From contig NZ_FOYI01000008.1 of assembly GCF_900116005.1 (NCBI RefSeq), forward strand, positions 7,501 to 71,500: a DNA stretch of 64,000 nt, read 5' to 3'. A program made the translations under genes and the position numbers. Each line of letters starts with the position of its first letter. The first letter of the stretch is position 1. Positions 26,891 to 35,052 of this stretch are shown piece by piece. The stretch is from Poseidonocella sedimentorum (GTDB lineage: Bacteria; Pseudomonadota; Alphaproteobacteria; Rhodobacterales; Rhodobacteraceae). The notes beneath the pieces are model-generated. The model searched no databases. It worked only from the letters and a program-made list of their open reading frames with translations, and was not told the DNA's origin.

Positions 26891-27958
26891 TTAGCTTCCT
26901 TTTTGTTTCGGGACCTGCGGCAGGGAGAGCCGGAAGACCGTGCGCCCGGGGACCGAGTCCACACCGACCCACCCGTCGTGGTCGGACATGATTTTACTGA
27001 CGAGCGCGAGGCCGAGACCGGTCCCGTTTTCGCGCCCCGAGACGAAGGGATCGAAGATGTCGCCCGCGATCTCGCCCGGCAGGCCGGGGCCGTCGTCGAC
27101 GATCTCGATCTGGAGCGGCAGGGGGTTGCCCGTCCCGTCCCGCCGCCTGAGCCGGAGCGAATATTGGTAATAGGTGCGCAAGCGGATCGTCCCGCCGTCC
27201 TTGCCCGATGCCTCGCTCGCGTTCTTGATGAGGTTGAGCACCACCTGCAGAAGCTGGTCCGGATCGCCCCAGGCTTCGGGCAGCGAGGGGTCGTAATCCT
27301 CGATGAAGGTCATGTGCGCGCCGTAGCCCAGCATCGCCGAGCGCCGCGCGCGATCGAGCACGTCATGCAGATTGACGGCCCGGAGCTCCGGCGGGCGGAT
27401 GTTGCCGAACTGCTCGACCTGCTCCAGCAGGCTGACGATCCGGCGGCTTTCGGTCACGATCAGATCGGTGAGCTCCTGATCCTCGGCCCCGAGGTTCATC
27501 GACAGAAGCTGCGCCGCGCCGGTGATTCCTGCCAGCGGGTTCTTGATCTCATGCGCCAGCATCTCGGCCATGCCGATCGCCGATTTCGCGGCCGATTTGA
27601 CCGAGTTGGAATGCGAAATCCGCCCCGCGAATTCGCGCGGGTGGATGAGAAAGAGCATGTGGCCCGGGGCGTCCACCAGCGGCGCGATCTGGATGTTGCA
27701 CTGGAGCGGCGGGCGCTCGCCGCTGCCCACGTCGACATCGTTGACGAAAAGGATGGAGCTGTTCTCCCGCGCGCGGTCGAAGGCCGCCTCCAGCGGCGAG
27801 TCGATCGCCACCTTGTCCCACAGGAGCGCGCCCATGAGCGATTTTTCCGACAGGTTGAGGAACCCCTCCGCCGCCGGGTTGCTCCCGACGATGCGATCCT
27901 CGCCATCCACCAGAAGGCACGGCACAGGCAGCGAATTCCACAGCGTGGCCCAGGTCAT
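26891..27958 (-). CDS. ntrB: Nitrogen regulation sensor histidine kinase NtrB
   Basis: NtrB is a cytoplasmic kinase/phosphatase that sets NtrC phosphorylation in response to PII proteins. The 355-residue protein has an N-terminal PAS domain, phospho-acceptor His136 in MLAHEIKNPLAG, and the GHKL ATPase boxes NLIKNASEA, DDGPGLP and GTGLGLALV. It has no membrane helix. A much longer upstream frame is open, but the ATG at 27958 overlaps the dusB stop by 4 nt and gives the family start. Confidence 0.96.
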   Translation of the reverse strand: MTWATLWNSLPVPCLLVDGEDRIVGSNPAAEGFLNLSEKSLMGALLWDKVAIDSPLEAAFDRARENSSILFVNDVDVGSGERPPLQCNIQIAPLVDAPGHMLFLIHPREFAGRISHSNSVKSAAKSAIGMAEMLAHEIKNPLAGITGAAQLLSMNLGAEDQELTDLIVTESRRIVSLLEQVEQFGNIRPPELRAVNLHDVLDRARRSAMLGYGAHMTFIEDYDPSLPEAWGDPDQLLQVVLNLIKNASEASGKDGGTIRLRTYYQYSLRLRRRDGTGNPLPLQIEIVDDGPGLPGEIAGDIFDPFVSGRENGTGLGLALVSKIMSDHDGWVGVDSVPGRTVFRLSLPQVPKQKGS

Positions 27959-28950
27959 GCCGCGGCGCCTTCTGCTACGGGCGCGCCGGAGGTCAGAGCC
28001 TCCTCCAGCAGCCGGCCAACCTCCTCCGCATCGCGCGAGGTCAGGATCCGGCGGCGCAGGGGCGCCGGCGTTCCCGCCGCATCCATGTACCAGCCGAGGT
28101 GCTTGCGCGCGACGCGCAGCCCGAGGTCCGCGCCATAGAACGCCAGCATATGCTCGTAGTGGCCACGCACCATATCGACCAGCGCGCCGCCGGTGGGGAT
28201 CTCCGGCACGGCCGCGCCGTAAAGCGCATGGGCCACCTCGGCCAGCCGCCAGGGCCGCCCCTGCGCCCCGCGCCCGATCATCACCCCGTCCGCCCCGGAC
28301 AGGCGCAGCGCCTCGGCCGCGGTTTCGGGCCCGGTGATATCGCCATTGGCAATGACCGGAATCGAGATCGCATCCTTGACCGCCCGGATTGCCCGCCAAT
28401 CGGCACGGCCCTTGTAGAACTGGCACCGGGTGCGCCCGTGGATCGTCACCAGCGCGATGCCCGCCGCTTCGGCCCGCCGCGCGAGCTCCGGCGCGTTGAG
28501 CGTCTCGTCGTCCCAGCCCAGCCGTGTCTTGAGCGTCACCGGCACTTTGACCGCCCCGACCACCGCGTCCATCAGGCGCACCGCATGATCAGGCTCACGC
28601 ATCAGCGCGCTCCCCGAATAGCCGTTGGTGACCTTCTTGGCCGGGCAGCCCATGTTGATGTCGATGATCCGCGCGCCTTGCCCCTCGACCTGCCGGGCAG
28701 CCTCGGCCATCCAGTAGGCATCACGCCCCGCGATCTGGACCGCCGTCCCCTCGACCCCGCAACCAAGCTCCGCGCGCTCGCGCACGCCGGGCTTGGCCTG
28801 TACCATTTCCTGACTTGCCACCATCTCGCTCACGACCAGTCCCGCGCCGAAACGACGCACCAGCGTTCGAAAGGGCAAATCCGTGATCCCCGCAAGCGGC
28901 GCCAGAAAGACAGGCGGTTCGAGAGCGCTCTCTGCCAGTCTAATAACCAA
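27955..28950 (-). CDS. dusB: tRNA dihydrouridine synthase DusB (NifR3)
   Basis: DusB reduces uridine to dihydrouridine at specific tRNA positions with FMN. The 331-residue TIM-barrel protein has LAPLAGITDLPFR near the N-terminus, catalytic Cys102 in NMGCPAKKV, and FMN phosphate-binding segments IANGDI and GVMIGRGAQGRPW. It starts at TTG: AAGGA lies 8 nt upstream and no in-frame ATG exists before residue 43. In Rhodobacter the homolog nifR3 is the first gene of nifR3-ntrB-ntrC, as here. Confidence 0.96.
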   Translation of the reverse strand: MVIRLAESALEPPVFLAPLAGITDLPFRTLVRRFGAGLVVSEMVASQEMVQAKPGVRERAELGCGVEGTAVQIAGRDAYWMAEAARQVEGQGARIIDINMGCPAKKVTNGYSGSALMREPDHAVRLMDAVVGAVKVPVTLKTRLGWDDETLNAPELARRAEAAGIALVTIHGRTRCQFYKGRADWRAIRAVKDAISIPVIANGDITGPETAAEALRLSGADGVMIGRGAQGRPWRLAEVAHALYGAAVPEIPTGGALVDMVRGHYEHMLAFYGADLGLRVARKHLGWYMDAAGTPAPLRRRILTSRDAEEVGRLLEEALTSGAPVAEGAAA

Positions 28951-29288
28951 GTGCCTATTCCTTGTGCATTCCAGATCGAGTTAGACCCGATTTAGCAGCT
29001 TCGCAATGTTTGATCCCGGGATTTCGCCTCCCGTTTGAGGTGGTGCATATATTTTCATCACTTTCCGGCCCGGCGTTGCGCAATGCGTGACCGCATCCTA
29101 AACAGGGCGGGAACCAGCGGAGACGACATGACCAAGCATCGACTGAGGCTGCCGCTCGGGACGAAATCGCGCCGCCGTGCCTGCGCCGCGCCGCTTGGGT
29201 GCGCCGTCGCACGGGGCGCGCGCTCGCCCCACCGCACCAACACATCCACCGGAACGCACCCATGCAAGACATGACTTCAAGGAGCCCG
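28951..29288. other. Intergenic region between dusB and pgpA
   Basis: The 338-nt stretch separates the divergent dusB and pgpA genes and must contain the dusB-ntrBC promoter. In other Rhodobacterales and Rhizobiales a divergent ispDF gene is usually found at this place; no part of it is recognisable here in any frame. The only possible gene is a 48-codon frame at 29128-29274, listed separately. The first ~130 nt are less GC-rich than the surroundings and are the likely promoter area. Confidence 0.6.
29128..29274 (+). CDS. Possible small ORF upstream of pgpA (48 codons)
   Basis: A short frame starts with ATG 7-8 nt after GGAG and encodes a very basic, Cys-containing peptide (MTKHRLRLPLGTKSRRR then several Cys). 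Its stop lies 14 nt before the pgpA start, so coupling is possible. I recognise no family, and the high GC content makes chance frames common. It may be a leader peptide or nothing. Confidence 0.22.
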   Translation: MTKHRLRLPLGTKSRRRACAAPLGCAVARGARSPHRTNTSTGTHPCKT

Positions 29289-29780
29289 ATGACGCGATTG
29301 ATCGCGCTGTGGTTCGGCGCCGGGATGATGCGCCCCGGCCCCGGCACCTGGGGCTCGCTCGCCGCCCTGCCCTTCGCCTGGGCGCTCCACACGCTCGGCG
29401 GCCTGCCGCTCTTCGCGCTGGCCATCGTCGCGCTCTACCCGCTCGGCCTCTGGGCTGTCCGCGCCGAAACAAAGGGCCGCGCGGACGCCGATCCGTCGGA
29501 GATCGTCGTCGATGAGGTGATCGGCCAGTGGATCGCTCTGCTTCCGGTGTCCATCGGCGCCTGGGCCATGGGCGCCGAGCCGCTGGCGCTCTGGCCCGGT
29601 GTGATCTCGGCGGTGCTGTGTTTCCGGCTGTTCGACATCTGGAAGCCCGGCCTCGTCGGGCGGATGGACCGGCGCGGCGATCCCGAAGGGGTGATGCTCG
29701 ACGACGTGGCCGCCGGGATTTTCGCCGCTCTGGCCACGCTTGCCCTCGCCGCGATTGGCCACGGGGTCATGATGCTATGA
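29289..29780 (+). CDS. pgpA: Phosphatidylglycerophosphatase A
   Basis: PgpA dephosphorylates phosphatidylglycerol phosphate in phosphatidylglycerol synthesis at the inner membrane. The 163-residue protein has the family N-terminus with RPGPGTWGS, the conserved DEVIGQW and FRLFDIWKP segments, a DD pair in MLDDVAAG and several hydrophobic helices. The ATG at 29289 is preceded by AAGGAG at a short 4-nt spacing and fits the family length; ATGs at 29262 and 29271 are alternatives. The stop overlaps the cinA start by 4 nt. Confidence 0.93.
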   Translation: MTRLIALWFGAGMMRPGPGTWGSLAALPFAWALHTLGGLPLFALAIVALYPLGLWAVRAETKGRADADPSEIVVDEVIGQWIALLPVSIGAWAMGAEPLALWPGVISAVLCFRLFDIWKPGLVGRMDRRGDPEGVMLDDVAAGIFAALATLALAAIGHGVMML

Positions 29781-30253
29781 CGCCCGATCTCGTCGCGCTC
29801 GCGGCCGAGGTGCTCAGCCGCGCCCGCGCGCGCGGTGAGACGATCGCCACCGCCGAAAGCTGCACCGGCGGGCTGGTCGCGGCATGCCTGACGGAAGTGG
29901 CCGGCGCATCGGACGTGGTCGACCGCGGCTTCGTCACCTATTCCAACGCGGCCAAGCGGCAGATGCTCGGCGTCACCGCTGCGACGCTGGAGGCCACGGG
30001 CGCGGTGAGCGAGGAGACCGCCATCGAGATGGCCGAGGGCGCCCTGCGCAACAGCGCCGCCTCGCGCAGCGTCTCGATCACCGGGATCGCGGGCCCGGGC
30101 GGCTCGGAGCACAAACCCGAGGGCCGGGTCTGCTTCGCGCTTGCGCAAACCGGCGTCCCGACGGTCAGCCTCACCTGCGAGTTCGGCGCGCTCGGCCGCT
30201 CCGCCGTCCGCGAGGCCGCCGCCCGCGAAGCGCTCCAATTGCTCAAAATCTGA
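29777..30253 (+). CDS. cinA: CinA C-terminal domain protein (nicotinamide-nucleotide amidohydrolase)
   Basis: The 158-residue protein corresponds to the C-terminal amidase domain of CinA (PncC), which converts nicotinamide mononucleotide to nicotinate mononucleotide for NAD recycling. Visible motifs are TAESCTGGLVAACLTEV, the GVSEETA-type segment (GAVSEETAIEMAEG) and GIAGPGGSEHKPEGRV. The N-terminal MoCF-like domain of full-length CinA is absent, as in many proteobacterial PncC proteins. It overlaps pgpA by 4 nt. Confidence 0.93.
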   Translation: MTPDLVALAAEVLSRARARGETIATAESCTGGLVAACLTEVAGASDVVDRGFVTYSNAAKRQMLGVTAATLEATGAVSEETAIEMAEGALRNSAASRSVSITGIAGPGGSEHKPEGRVCFALAQTGVPTVSLTCEFGALGRSAVREAAAREALQLLKI

Positions 30254-30418
30254 TCGTTTCATTACCGCCGCAGAATCGACCATTTCGCACATATTTTAGG
30301 CCAAACCGCCGAAATTCACACGATGCCGATAGTTTAATCGCCCTGAGGCGCATTTGCTTCTTTTTTAAACACTTCATCTGCGCTTCCTCCCCCGAAACAC
30401 GTCCAAGGGGGGAATTCA

Positions 30419-31600
30419 ATGAACGCAGCCGATACGAGCTGGATCATCGTCGCGACCGCGCTGGTGCTCTTCATGACATTGCCGGGGCTCGCCCTGTTTT
30501 ACGGCGGGCTGGTCCGCGCGCGCAACGTCCTCAGCGTCTTCATGCATTGCTACGCCATCGCCTGCCTGATGAGCCTCTTGTGGTTCGCCTTCGGCTATTC
30601 CATCGCGTTCGGCGAGGGGTCGAGCGGGCTTTGGGGCGGGACCGGGAAAGTCTTCCTGACCGGCATCGACCCGACCACTCTCGCCGGCACCCTGCCCGAG
30701 ATCCTCTTCTTCGCCTTCCAGATGACCTTCGCCATCATAACCCCGGCGCTCATTGTCGGCGCCTATGTGGAGCGGGTGGGCTTCGGCTTCGTCCTGCTCT
30801 TCTCGGGGCTCTGGATGCTCCTGTGCTACGCGCCGGTGGTCCACTGGGTCTGGGGCGGCGGGATGCTGGCCGACGGCGGGCTCTTCGGCGAGACCGGCGT
30901 GCGCGATTTCGCGGGCGGGATCGTCGTCCATGAAACCGCGGGCATCGCGGCGCTGCTGATCGCGGTCTTCCTCGGCCCCCGGCGCAACCAGACCACCCCG
31001 CCGCACAACCCCGGCTATGTCATGATCGGCGCTGCAATGCTCTGGGTCGGCTGGTTCGGGTTCAACGGCGGCTCCCAACTCGCGGCCGACGGCGGCGCGG
31101 CGATGGCCATCACGGTCACGCATATCTCCGCGGCGACGGCCTCTCTGACCTGGGCGCTCTGGGAGAAGATCAAGTTCGGCCGCGCCTCGCTTGTGGGGAT
31201 GGTGACCGGCACCATCGCGGGCCTCGCCTCGATCACCCCGGCCTCGGGCTTCGTCGGCCCGGTGGAGGCGCTCGTCATCGGCGCCGTGGCCGGGATCCTC
31301 TGTCAGGAAGCCGTCAATCTCATCCGCACCACGATCAAGATCGACGACACGCTCGACGTCTTCGCGGTCCACGGCGTGGGCGGCATCTTCGGCACGATCA
31401 TGATCGCTGTCTTCGGCGCCGGAAGCTGGGCCGCCCAGCTCGGCAGTCTCGCCATCGTCGGGCTCTACACCGTCAGCGTAACCCTCGCGCTCATCCTCAT
31501 CGTGCGGATCATCGTCCCGCTGCGGGTTGATGAGGATACCGAGACCACCGGGCTCGATCTCTCCGTCCACGGCGAGCGCGCCTACGACATCGCCAACTGA
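30419..31600 (+). CDS. amtB: Ammonium transporter
   Basis: AmtB conducts ammonium across the inner membrane. The 393-residue protein has about eleven membrane helices. The twin-histidine pore pair is present: one His in GGIVVHETAG and one in FAVHGVGGIFG. The tail ends GLDLSVHGERAYDIAN, the part that contacts the PII protein GlnK in homologs. The protein starts directly with the first helix, without the usual cleaved leader. AAGGGGGG lies 6 nt before the ATG. No glnK is next to it, which is unusual. I see no clear sigma-54 or NtrC site in the 165-nt upstream gap. Confidence 0.95.
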   Translation: MNAADTSWIIVATALVLFMTLPGLALFYGGLVRARNVLSVFMHCYAIACLMSLLWFAFGYSIAFGEGSSGLWGGTGKVFLTGIDPTTLAGTLPEILFFAFQMTFAIITPALIVGAYVERVGFGFVLLFSGLWMLLCYAPVVHWVWGGGMLADGGLFGETGVRDFAGGIVVHETAGIAALLIAVFLGPRRNQTTPPHNPGYVMIGAAMLWVGWFGFNGGSQLAADGGAAMAITVTHISAATASLTWALWEKIKFGRASLVGMVTGTIAGLASITPASGFVGPVEALVIGAVAGILCQEAVNLIRTTIKIDDTLDVFAVHGVGGIFGTIMIAVFGAGSWAAQLGSLAIVGLYTVSVTLALILIVRIIVPLRVDEDTETTGLDLSVHGERAYDIAN

Positions 31601-31613
31601 AGCCGGCCGACGC

Positions 31614-31637
31614 GGCGCGCAAGATCGCTTGCGCGCC
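31614..31637. other. Perfect GC-rich hairpin after amtB
   Basis: GGCGCGCAAG and CTTGCGCGCC form a 10-bp stem with an ATCG loop, 13 nt after the amtB stop. No T-run follows, so it is not a classical terminator, but it may protect the 3' end of the amtB message or promote Rho-dependent stopping before the kinase gene. Confidence 0.45.
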
Positions 31638-31664
31638 CGCCCACCGGCGTGGCACATCTCCGCC

Positions 31665-32711
31665 ATGACCAGCGCCCCGGAGCATCCCCCCGCCTTTGTC
31701 CCCCTGACGGTGCATAAGCGCGACGTATTTTCCGAGACGATCTCGGGCCACCTCGCGGGCGCGTCGGAGCGCAAACTCGTCCTGCGCAAGCTCTCGGGCG
31801 TTCCCCTCTGGGCGCGCCCCGTGGCCTGGGCGCTCGCGCGCAAGGAAATCGCCGGGCTCAAGGCCGCGCACGGGATCCCGGGCACGCCCGAGCTCATCCG
31901 CACCGACGCCGAGGGCATCCTGCGCAGCTGGTCCGACGGCACGCCGCTCAACCTCGCCAAGCCGCAGGATCCGGGGTTCTACCGCGATGCCGCGCTGATC
32001 CTCGCCCGGCTGCGCCAGCGGCGGATCACCCACAATGACCTCGCCAAACCCCAAAACTGGCTCATGGCGCCCGACGGCCACGCGGAGATCATCGACTTTC
32101 AGCTCGCGACCCGCCACCGGCGCAAGGGGCTGCGCTACCGGCTCATGGCCTATGAGGACCTGCGCCACCTGCTCAAGCAGAAGCGGAAATACGCGCGCCA
32201 CCTGCTGACGCCAACCGAAAAGCGCGTCCTCGCGCGGCGCTCGTTGCCCTCACGGATCTGGATGGCCACCGCCAAGCGGGCCTACAACTTCATCACCCGG
32301 CGGCTGATGAACTGGTCCGATGGCGAAGGCGCCGGCCACCGGCTCGACCGTGACGGCCCGGGCCTGCGCGCCCGGCTCCTGGCCCACCCGCAGATCACCC
32401 GCGTGGCGCTTTCGCCCTTCTCGCTGCCGGCGCGCGGGGTCGGGCTCTACGGGTTTGCCGAAACCGATCTCTCCGCCGCGGAGCTGCGCCGCATGATCCC
32501 CGAAAGCGCGCTCGACCACCTGCAACCGGTCGCGGCGCTGCCGATGGACGCGCGCGGCGCGGTGCGTGAGGACGTGCTGCAACTCATCGCGATGAACCGG
32601 CTCGACGAGCTTGACGCGCTGCTCGCGCGCGAGCAAGACCTGCACGACACCGTCGCCCCCATCATCGCCGGGCGCCTCAACCTGACCGACCGGCGCCTCA
32701 AGGACCTGTGA
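31665..32711 (+). CDS. Atypical RIO-like kinase with an acyl-CoA-synthetase-like tail
   Basis: The first ~200 of 348 residues show a reduced protein-kinase fold: the catalytic loop ITHNDLAKPQNWL (equivalent to HxD...N) and the metal-binding IDFQLA (in place of DFG), with nucleotide-binding lysines in KLVLRKLSG. The last ~100 residues resemble the C-terminal lid of AMP-binding enzymes (GLYGFAETDLS, then LPMDARGAVREDVLQLIA, similar to the PRTxSGKIxR region). The substrate is unknown. It could phosphorylate a lipid, sugar or protein. ATG 31665 is chosen because the upstream in-frame part overlaps amtB. Confidence 0.7.
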   Translation: MTSAPEHPPAFVPLTVHKRDVFSETISGHLAGASERKLVLRKLSGVPLWARPVAWALARKEIAGLKAAHGIPGTPELIRTDAEGILRSWSDGTPLNLAKPQDPGFYRDAALILARLRQRRITHNDLAKPQNWLMAPDGHAEIIDFQLATRHRRKGLRYRLMAYEDLRHLLKQKRKYARHLLTPTEKRVLARRSLPSRIWMATAKRAYNFITRRLMNWSDGEGAGHRLDRDGPGLRARLLAHPQITRVALSPFSLPARGVGLYGFAETDLSAAELRRMIPESALDHLQPVAALPMDARGAVREDVLQLIAMNRLDELDALLAREQDLHDTVAPIIAGRLNLTDRRLKDL

Positions 32712-32787
32712 CCGCCGCCACGCGCTCCCTTTACGCGCGTCAAGGCTTTCCTGTATGGTCTCCCTGACAGTTTTCGAAAGGTTTCGC

Positions 32788-33150
32788 ATGAACGAGGCAT
32801 CCGACGCTCTCGAAGGTACCCCCCTGATCGCACCGTCGAGCACGAGCCACCCGCTGTACGATCAGGTCGTCGAGGCCTGCCGCACGGTTTATGACCCGGA
32901 AATTCCGGTCAACATCTACGATCTCGGGCTCGTCTACACGATCCAGATCGATGCCGAGAATGCCGTGCGGGTGATCATGACCCTGACCGCGCCGGGCTGC
33001 CCGGTTGCCGGAGAGATGCCCGGCTGGCTGGCCGAGGCGATCGAGCCGCTGCCGGGGGTGAAACAGGTTGACGTCGAGCTGACCTGGGAGCCGCCCTGGG
33101 GCATGGACATGATGTCCGACGAGGCGCGGCTCGAACTGGGCTTCATGTAA
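32788..33150 (+). CDS. sufT: SufT / MIP18 (DUF59) Fe-S assembly protein
   Basis: SufT-type proteins help mature Fe-S proteins. The 120-residue protein is a DUF59 domain with the hallmark TVYDPEIPVNIYDLGLVY, the conserved Cys in LTAPGCPVAGE and the ending TWEPPWGMDMMSDEAR. GAAAGG lies 6 nt before the ATG. It is followed 9 nt later by an acetyltransferase gene and then by the A-type carrier sufA, which fits an Fe-S assembly role. Confidence 0.93.
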   Translation: MNEASDALEGTPLIAPSSTSHPLYDQVVEACRTVYDPEIPVNIYDLGLVYTIQIDAENAVRVIMTLTAPGCPVAGEMPGWLAEAIEPLPGVKQVDVELTWEPPWGMDMMSDEARLELGFM

Positions 33151-33159
33151 GCGCCGCCC

Positions 33160-33726
33160 ATGGCCACGGAACAGCAGAAGATGATCGCCGGTGAGCTCTA
33201 CCGCCCCGGCGATCCCGAGCTCGTGGCCGCCCGCAAGCGCGCGCAGAGCCTCATGCGCGACTATAACGGGACGATCTATGGCGACAGCGCGCGGCGGCAG
33301 GAGATCCTGGAGGCACTGCTCGGCAGCATGGGCGCGGACTGCGTGCTGCGCGCGCCGCTCTACGTCGACTATGGCGCCTCGATCCACCTCGGGCGCGAGG
33401 TCTTCATGAACTACGGCTGCGTTCTGCTCGATGGCGCACCCATCCGCATCGGCGACCGTGTCCAGATCGGCCCCGCTGTCCAGATCCTGACCGCCGACCA
33501 CCCGCGCGACGCAGAAACCCGCAAGGCCGGGCTGGAGTTCGGCAAGCCGATCACCATCGGCGCGGATGTCTGGATCGGCGGCGGCGCGATCATTTTGCCG
33601 GGTGTCACGGTGGGCGAAGGCGCCATCGTCGGCGCCGGCGCGGTGGTCACGCGGGACGTCCCCCCCGGCGCGACGGTGGCGGGATCGCCCGCGAGGGTCC
33701 TTGAGAACCGCGGCCACACACCTTAG
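33160..33726 (+). CDS. maa: Sugar O-acetyltransferase (maltose/galactoside acetyltransferase family)
   Basis: The 188-residue protein belongs to the left-handed beta-helix acetyltransferases. It has the N-terminal Mac domain (MIAGELYRPGDPEL) and hexapeptide repeats, with catalytic His in TADHPRDAE and the turns PITIGADVWIGGGAIILPGVTVG. It uses acetyl-CoA to acetylate sugars such as maltose or glucose; the in vivo substrate is unknown. It lies between two Fe-S assembly genes, a position that does not explain its function. Confidence 0.92.
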   Translation: MATEQQKMIAGELYRPGDPELVAARKRAQSLMRDYNGTIYGDSARRQEILEALLGSMGADCVLRAPLYVDYGASIHLGREVFMNYGCVLLDGAPIRIGDRVQIGPAVQILTADHPRDAETRKAGLEFGKPITIGADVWIGGGAIILPGVTVGEGAIVGAGAVVTRDVPPGATVAGSPARVLENRGHTP

Positions 33727-33748
33727 ATTTAGTCTGAAGGAGACACTC

Positions 33749-34129
33749 ATGTTCGGCATTCCAGGCAAACAGGCGATCACCATGACCCCCCGGGCGGTGA
33801 AGCAGATCTCGACGCTCATGGGCCGCGACGGGCACCAGGGGCTGCGGATCGGCATCAAGAAGGGCGGTTGCGCCGGCATGGAATACACCATGGACTACGC
33901 CGTCGAGATCGACCCCAATGACGAGGTGGTCGAGCAGGATGGCGCGCGCGTCATGATCGCCCCGATGGCGCAGATGTTTCTCTTCGGCACCGAGATCGAC
34001 TACGAGGTCTCGCTCCTGGAATCGGGCTTTCGCTTTCGCAACCCGAACGTGGCCGATGCCTGCGGCTGCGGCGAATCGATCAAGTTCAAGGATGTCGAAG
34101 AGCTTTCGGCCGAACGTGACGGCGGTTGA
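33749..34129 (+). CDS. sufA: A-type Fe-S cluster carrier protein (SufA/IscA family)
   Basis: A-type carriers receive Fe-S clusters from scaffolds and pass them to targets. The 126-residue protein has the three conserved cysteines Cys41 (KKGGCAGMEY), Cys105 and Cys107 (DACGCGES) in the expected C-x63-C-x-C spacing. GAAGGAG lies 7 nt before the ATG. It follows maa after 22 nt. Assignment to SufA rather than ErpA or IscA is by context only. Confidence 0.93.
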   Translation: MFGIPGKQAITMTPRAVKQISTLMGRDGHQGLRIGIKKGGCAGMEYTMDYAVEIDPNDEVVEQDGARVMIAPMAQMFLFGTEIDYEVSLLESGFRFRNPNVADACGCGESIKFKDVEELSAERDGG

Positions 34130-34256
34130 ATGACCCCGCCTGAACTCCCCGGCAGGTAGTCCCCTCGCAGTTTGAGTCGGAAATTGCACGGAAATTCTTG
34201 ACGCCCACCTTCCGGACACGTCATGCCACACCCGAAGACCAAAGGGAGTAAGTGGT

Positions 34257-35003
34257 ATGCGGAAGTTGGCTGCCGGCAATTGGAAGATGAACGGAACGAG
34301 CAGCGCCTTGTGCGAGGCGGAGGCCATCGGCGAGGTCGCAAACGGCGCGCGCGCGGAGGTCTTGATCTGCCCGCCGACGACATTGCTCTCGCGCCTCTCG
34401 GCGCTTCTGAGCGAGAGCCCGGTGGCCACCGGCGGGCAGGATTGCCACGCCGCCGCCTCCGGCGCCCACACCGGCGACATCTCCGCCGACATGCTCCGCG
34501 ACGCGGGCGCGCGCTATGTCATCCTCGGCCACTCCGAACGGCGCACCGACCACGGCGAGACCGACGAGGCCGTCTGCGCCAAGGTCACGGCGGCCTGGAA
34601 CGCCCGGCTCGCCGCCATCGTCTGCGTCGGTGAAACCGGCGAGGAGCGCGATGCGGGCAACACCCTCGCCGTCGTGACAGGCCAGCTCAAGGGCTCGATC
34701 CCCGAAGGCGCCAGCGCCGAGACGCTCGTCGTCGCCTATGAGCCCGTCTGGGCCATCGGCACCGGCCGCGTCCCCACCACCGAGCAGATCGGCGAGGTGC
34801 ACGACGCCCTGCGCGCCAGCCTCGCCGAGCGCTTCGGCGCCGAGGTCGCGGACGGCATCCGGCTGCTTTACGGCGGCTCGGTCAAGGGCGCGAACGCGGC
34901 CGAGATTTTCGCGGTCTCGAACGTGGATGGTGCGCTGGTCGGCGGCGCGAGCCTCAAGGCCGCGGATTTCGGCCCGATCATTCAGGCGCTCGATCTGGCC
35001 TGA
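34257..35003 (+). CDS. tpiA: Triosephosphate isomerase
   Basis: TpiA interconverts dihydroxyacetone phosphate and glyceraldehyde 3-phosphate. The 248-residue TIM barrel has Asn and Lys in AAGNWKMNG, catalytic His92 in ILGHSERR, catalytic Glu162 in AYEPVWAIGTG and the phosphate-gripping LYGGSVKG. GGGAG lies 8 nt before the ATG. It stands alone between sufA and the convergent AsnC-type regulator. Confidence 0.98.
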   Translation: MRKLAAGNWKMNGTSSALCEAEAIGEVANGARAEVLICPPTTLLSRLSALLSESPVATGGQDCHAAASGAHTGDISADMLRDAGARYVILGHSERRTDHGETDEAVCAKVTAAWNARLAAIVCVGETGEERDAGNTLAVVTGQLKGSIPEGASAETLVVAYEPVWAIGTGRVPTTEQIGEVHDALRASLAERFGAEVADGIRLLYGGSVKGANAAEIFAVSNVDGALVGGASLKAADFGPIIQALDLA

Positions 35004-35023
35004 GCCCGCCACCCAGTCAGTCG

Positions 35024-35049
35024 CCCGGTCCGTCTCCGCGCGGGCCGGG
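35024..35049 (+). terminator. Weak terminator-like hairpin after tpiA
   Basis: An 8-bp stem with one G-T pair (CCCGGTCC with GGGCCGGG, 10-nt loop) lies 20 nt after the tpiA stop and is followed by TCTCT rather than a full T-run. It also borders the end of the convergent regulator gene. Confidence 0.4.
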
Positions 35050-35052
35050 TCT

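Noticed and set aside
26891-28426. A longer NtrB start reading into dusB
   Set aside because: The extra N-terminal part is Arg/Gly-rich shadow sequence; the ATG at 27958 with a 4-nt overlap gives the conserved protein.
29035-29274. Remnant of ispDF in the dusB-pgpA gap
   Set aside because: No frame shows IspD nucleotidyltransferase or IspF motifs; the sequence does not look like a decayed copy.
30254-30418. Sigma-54 promoter before amtB
   Set aside because: GAGGCGCATTTGC has GG and GC but with seven bases between them instead of ten, so it does not fit the -24/-12 pattern.
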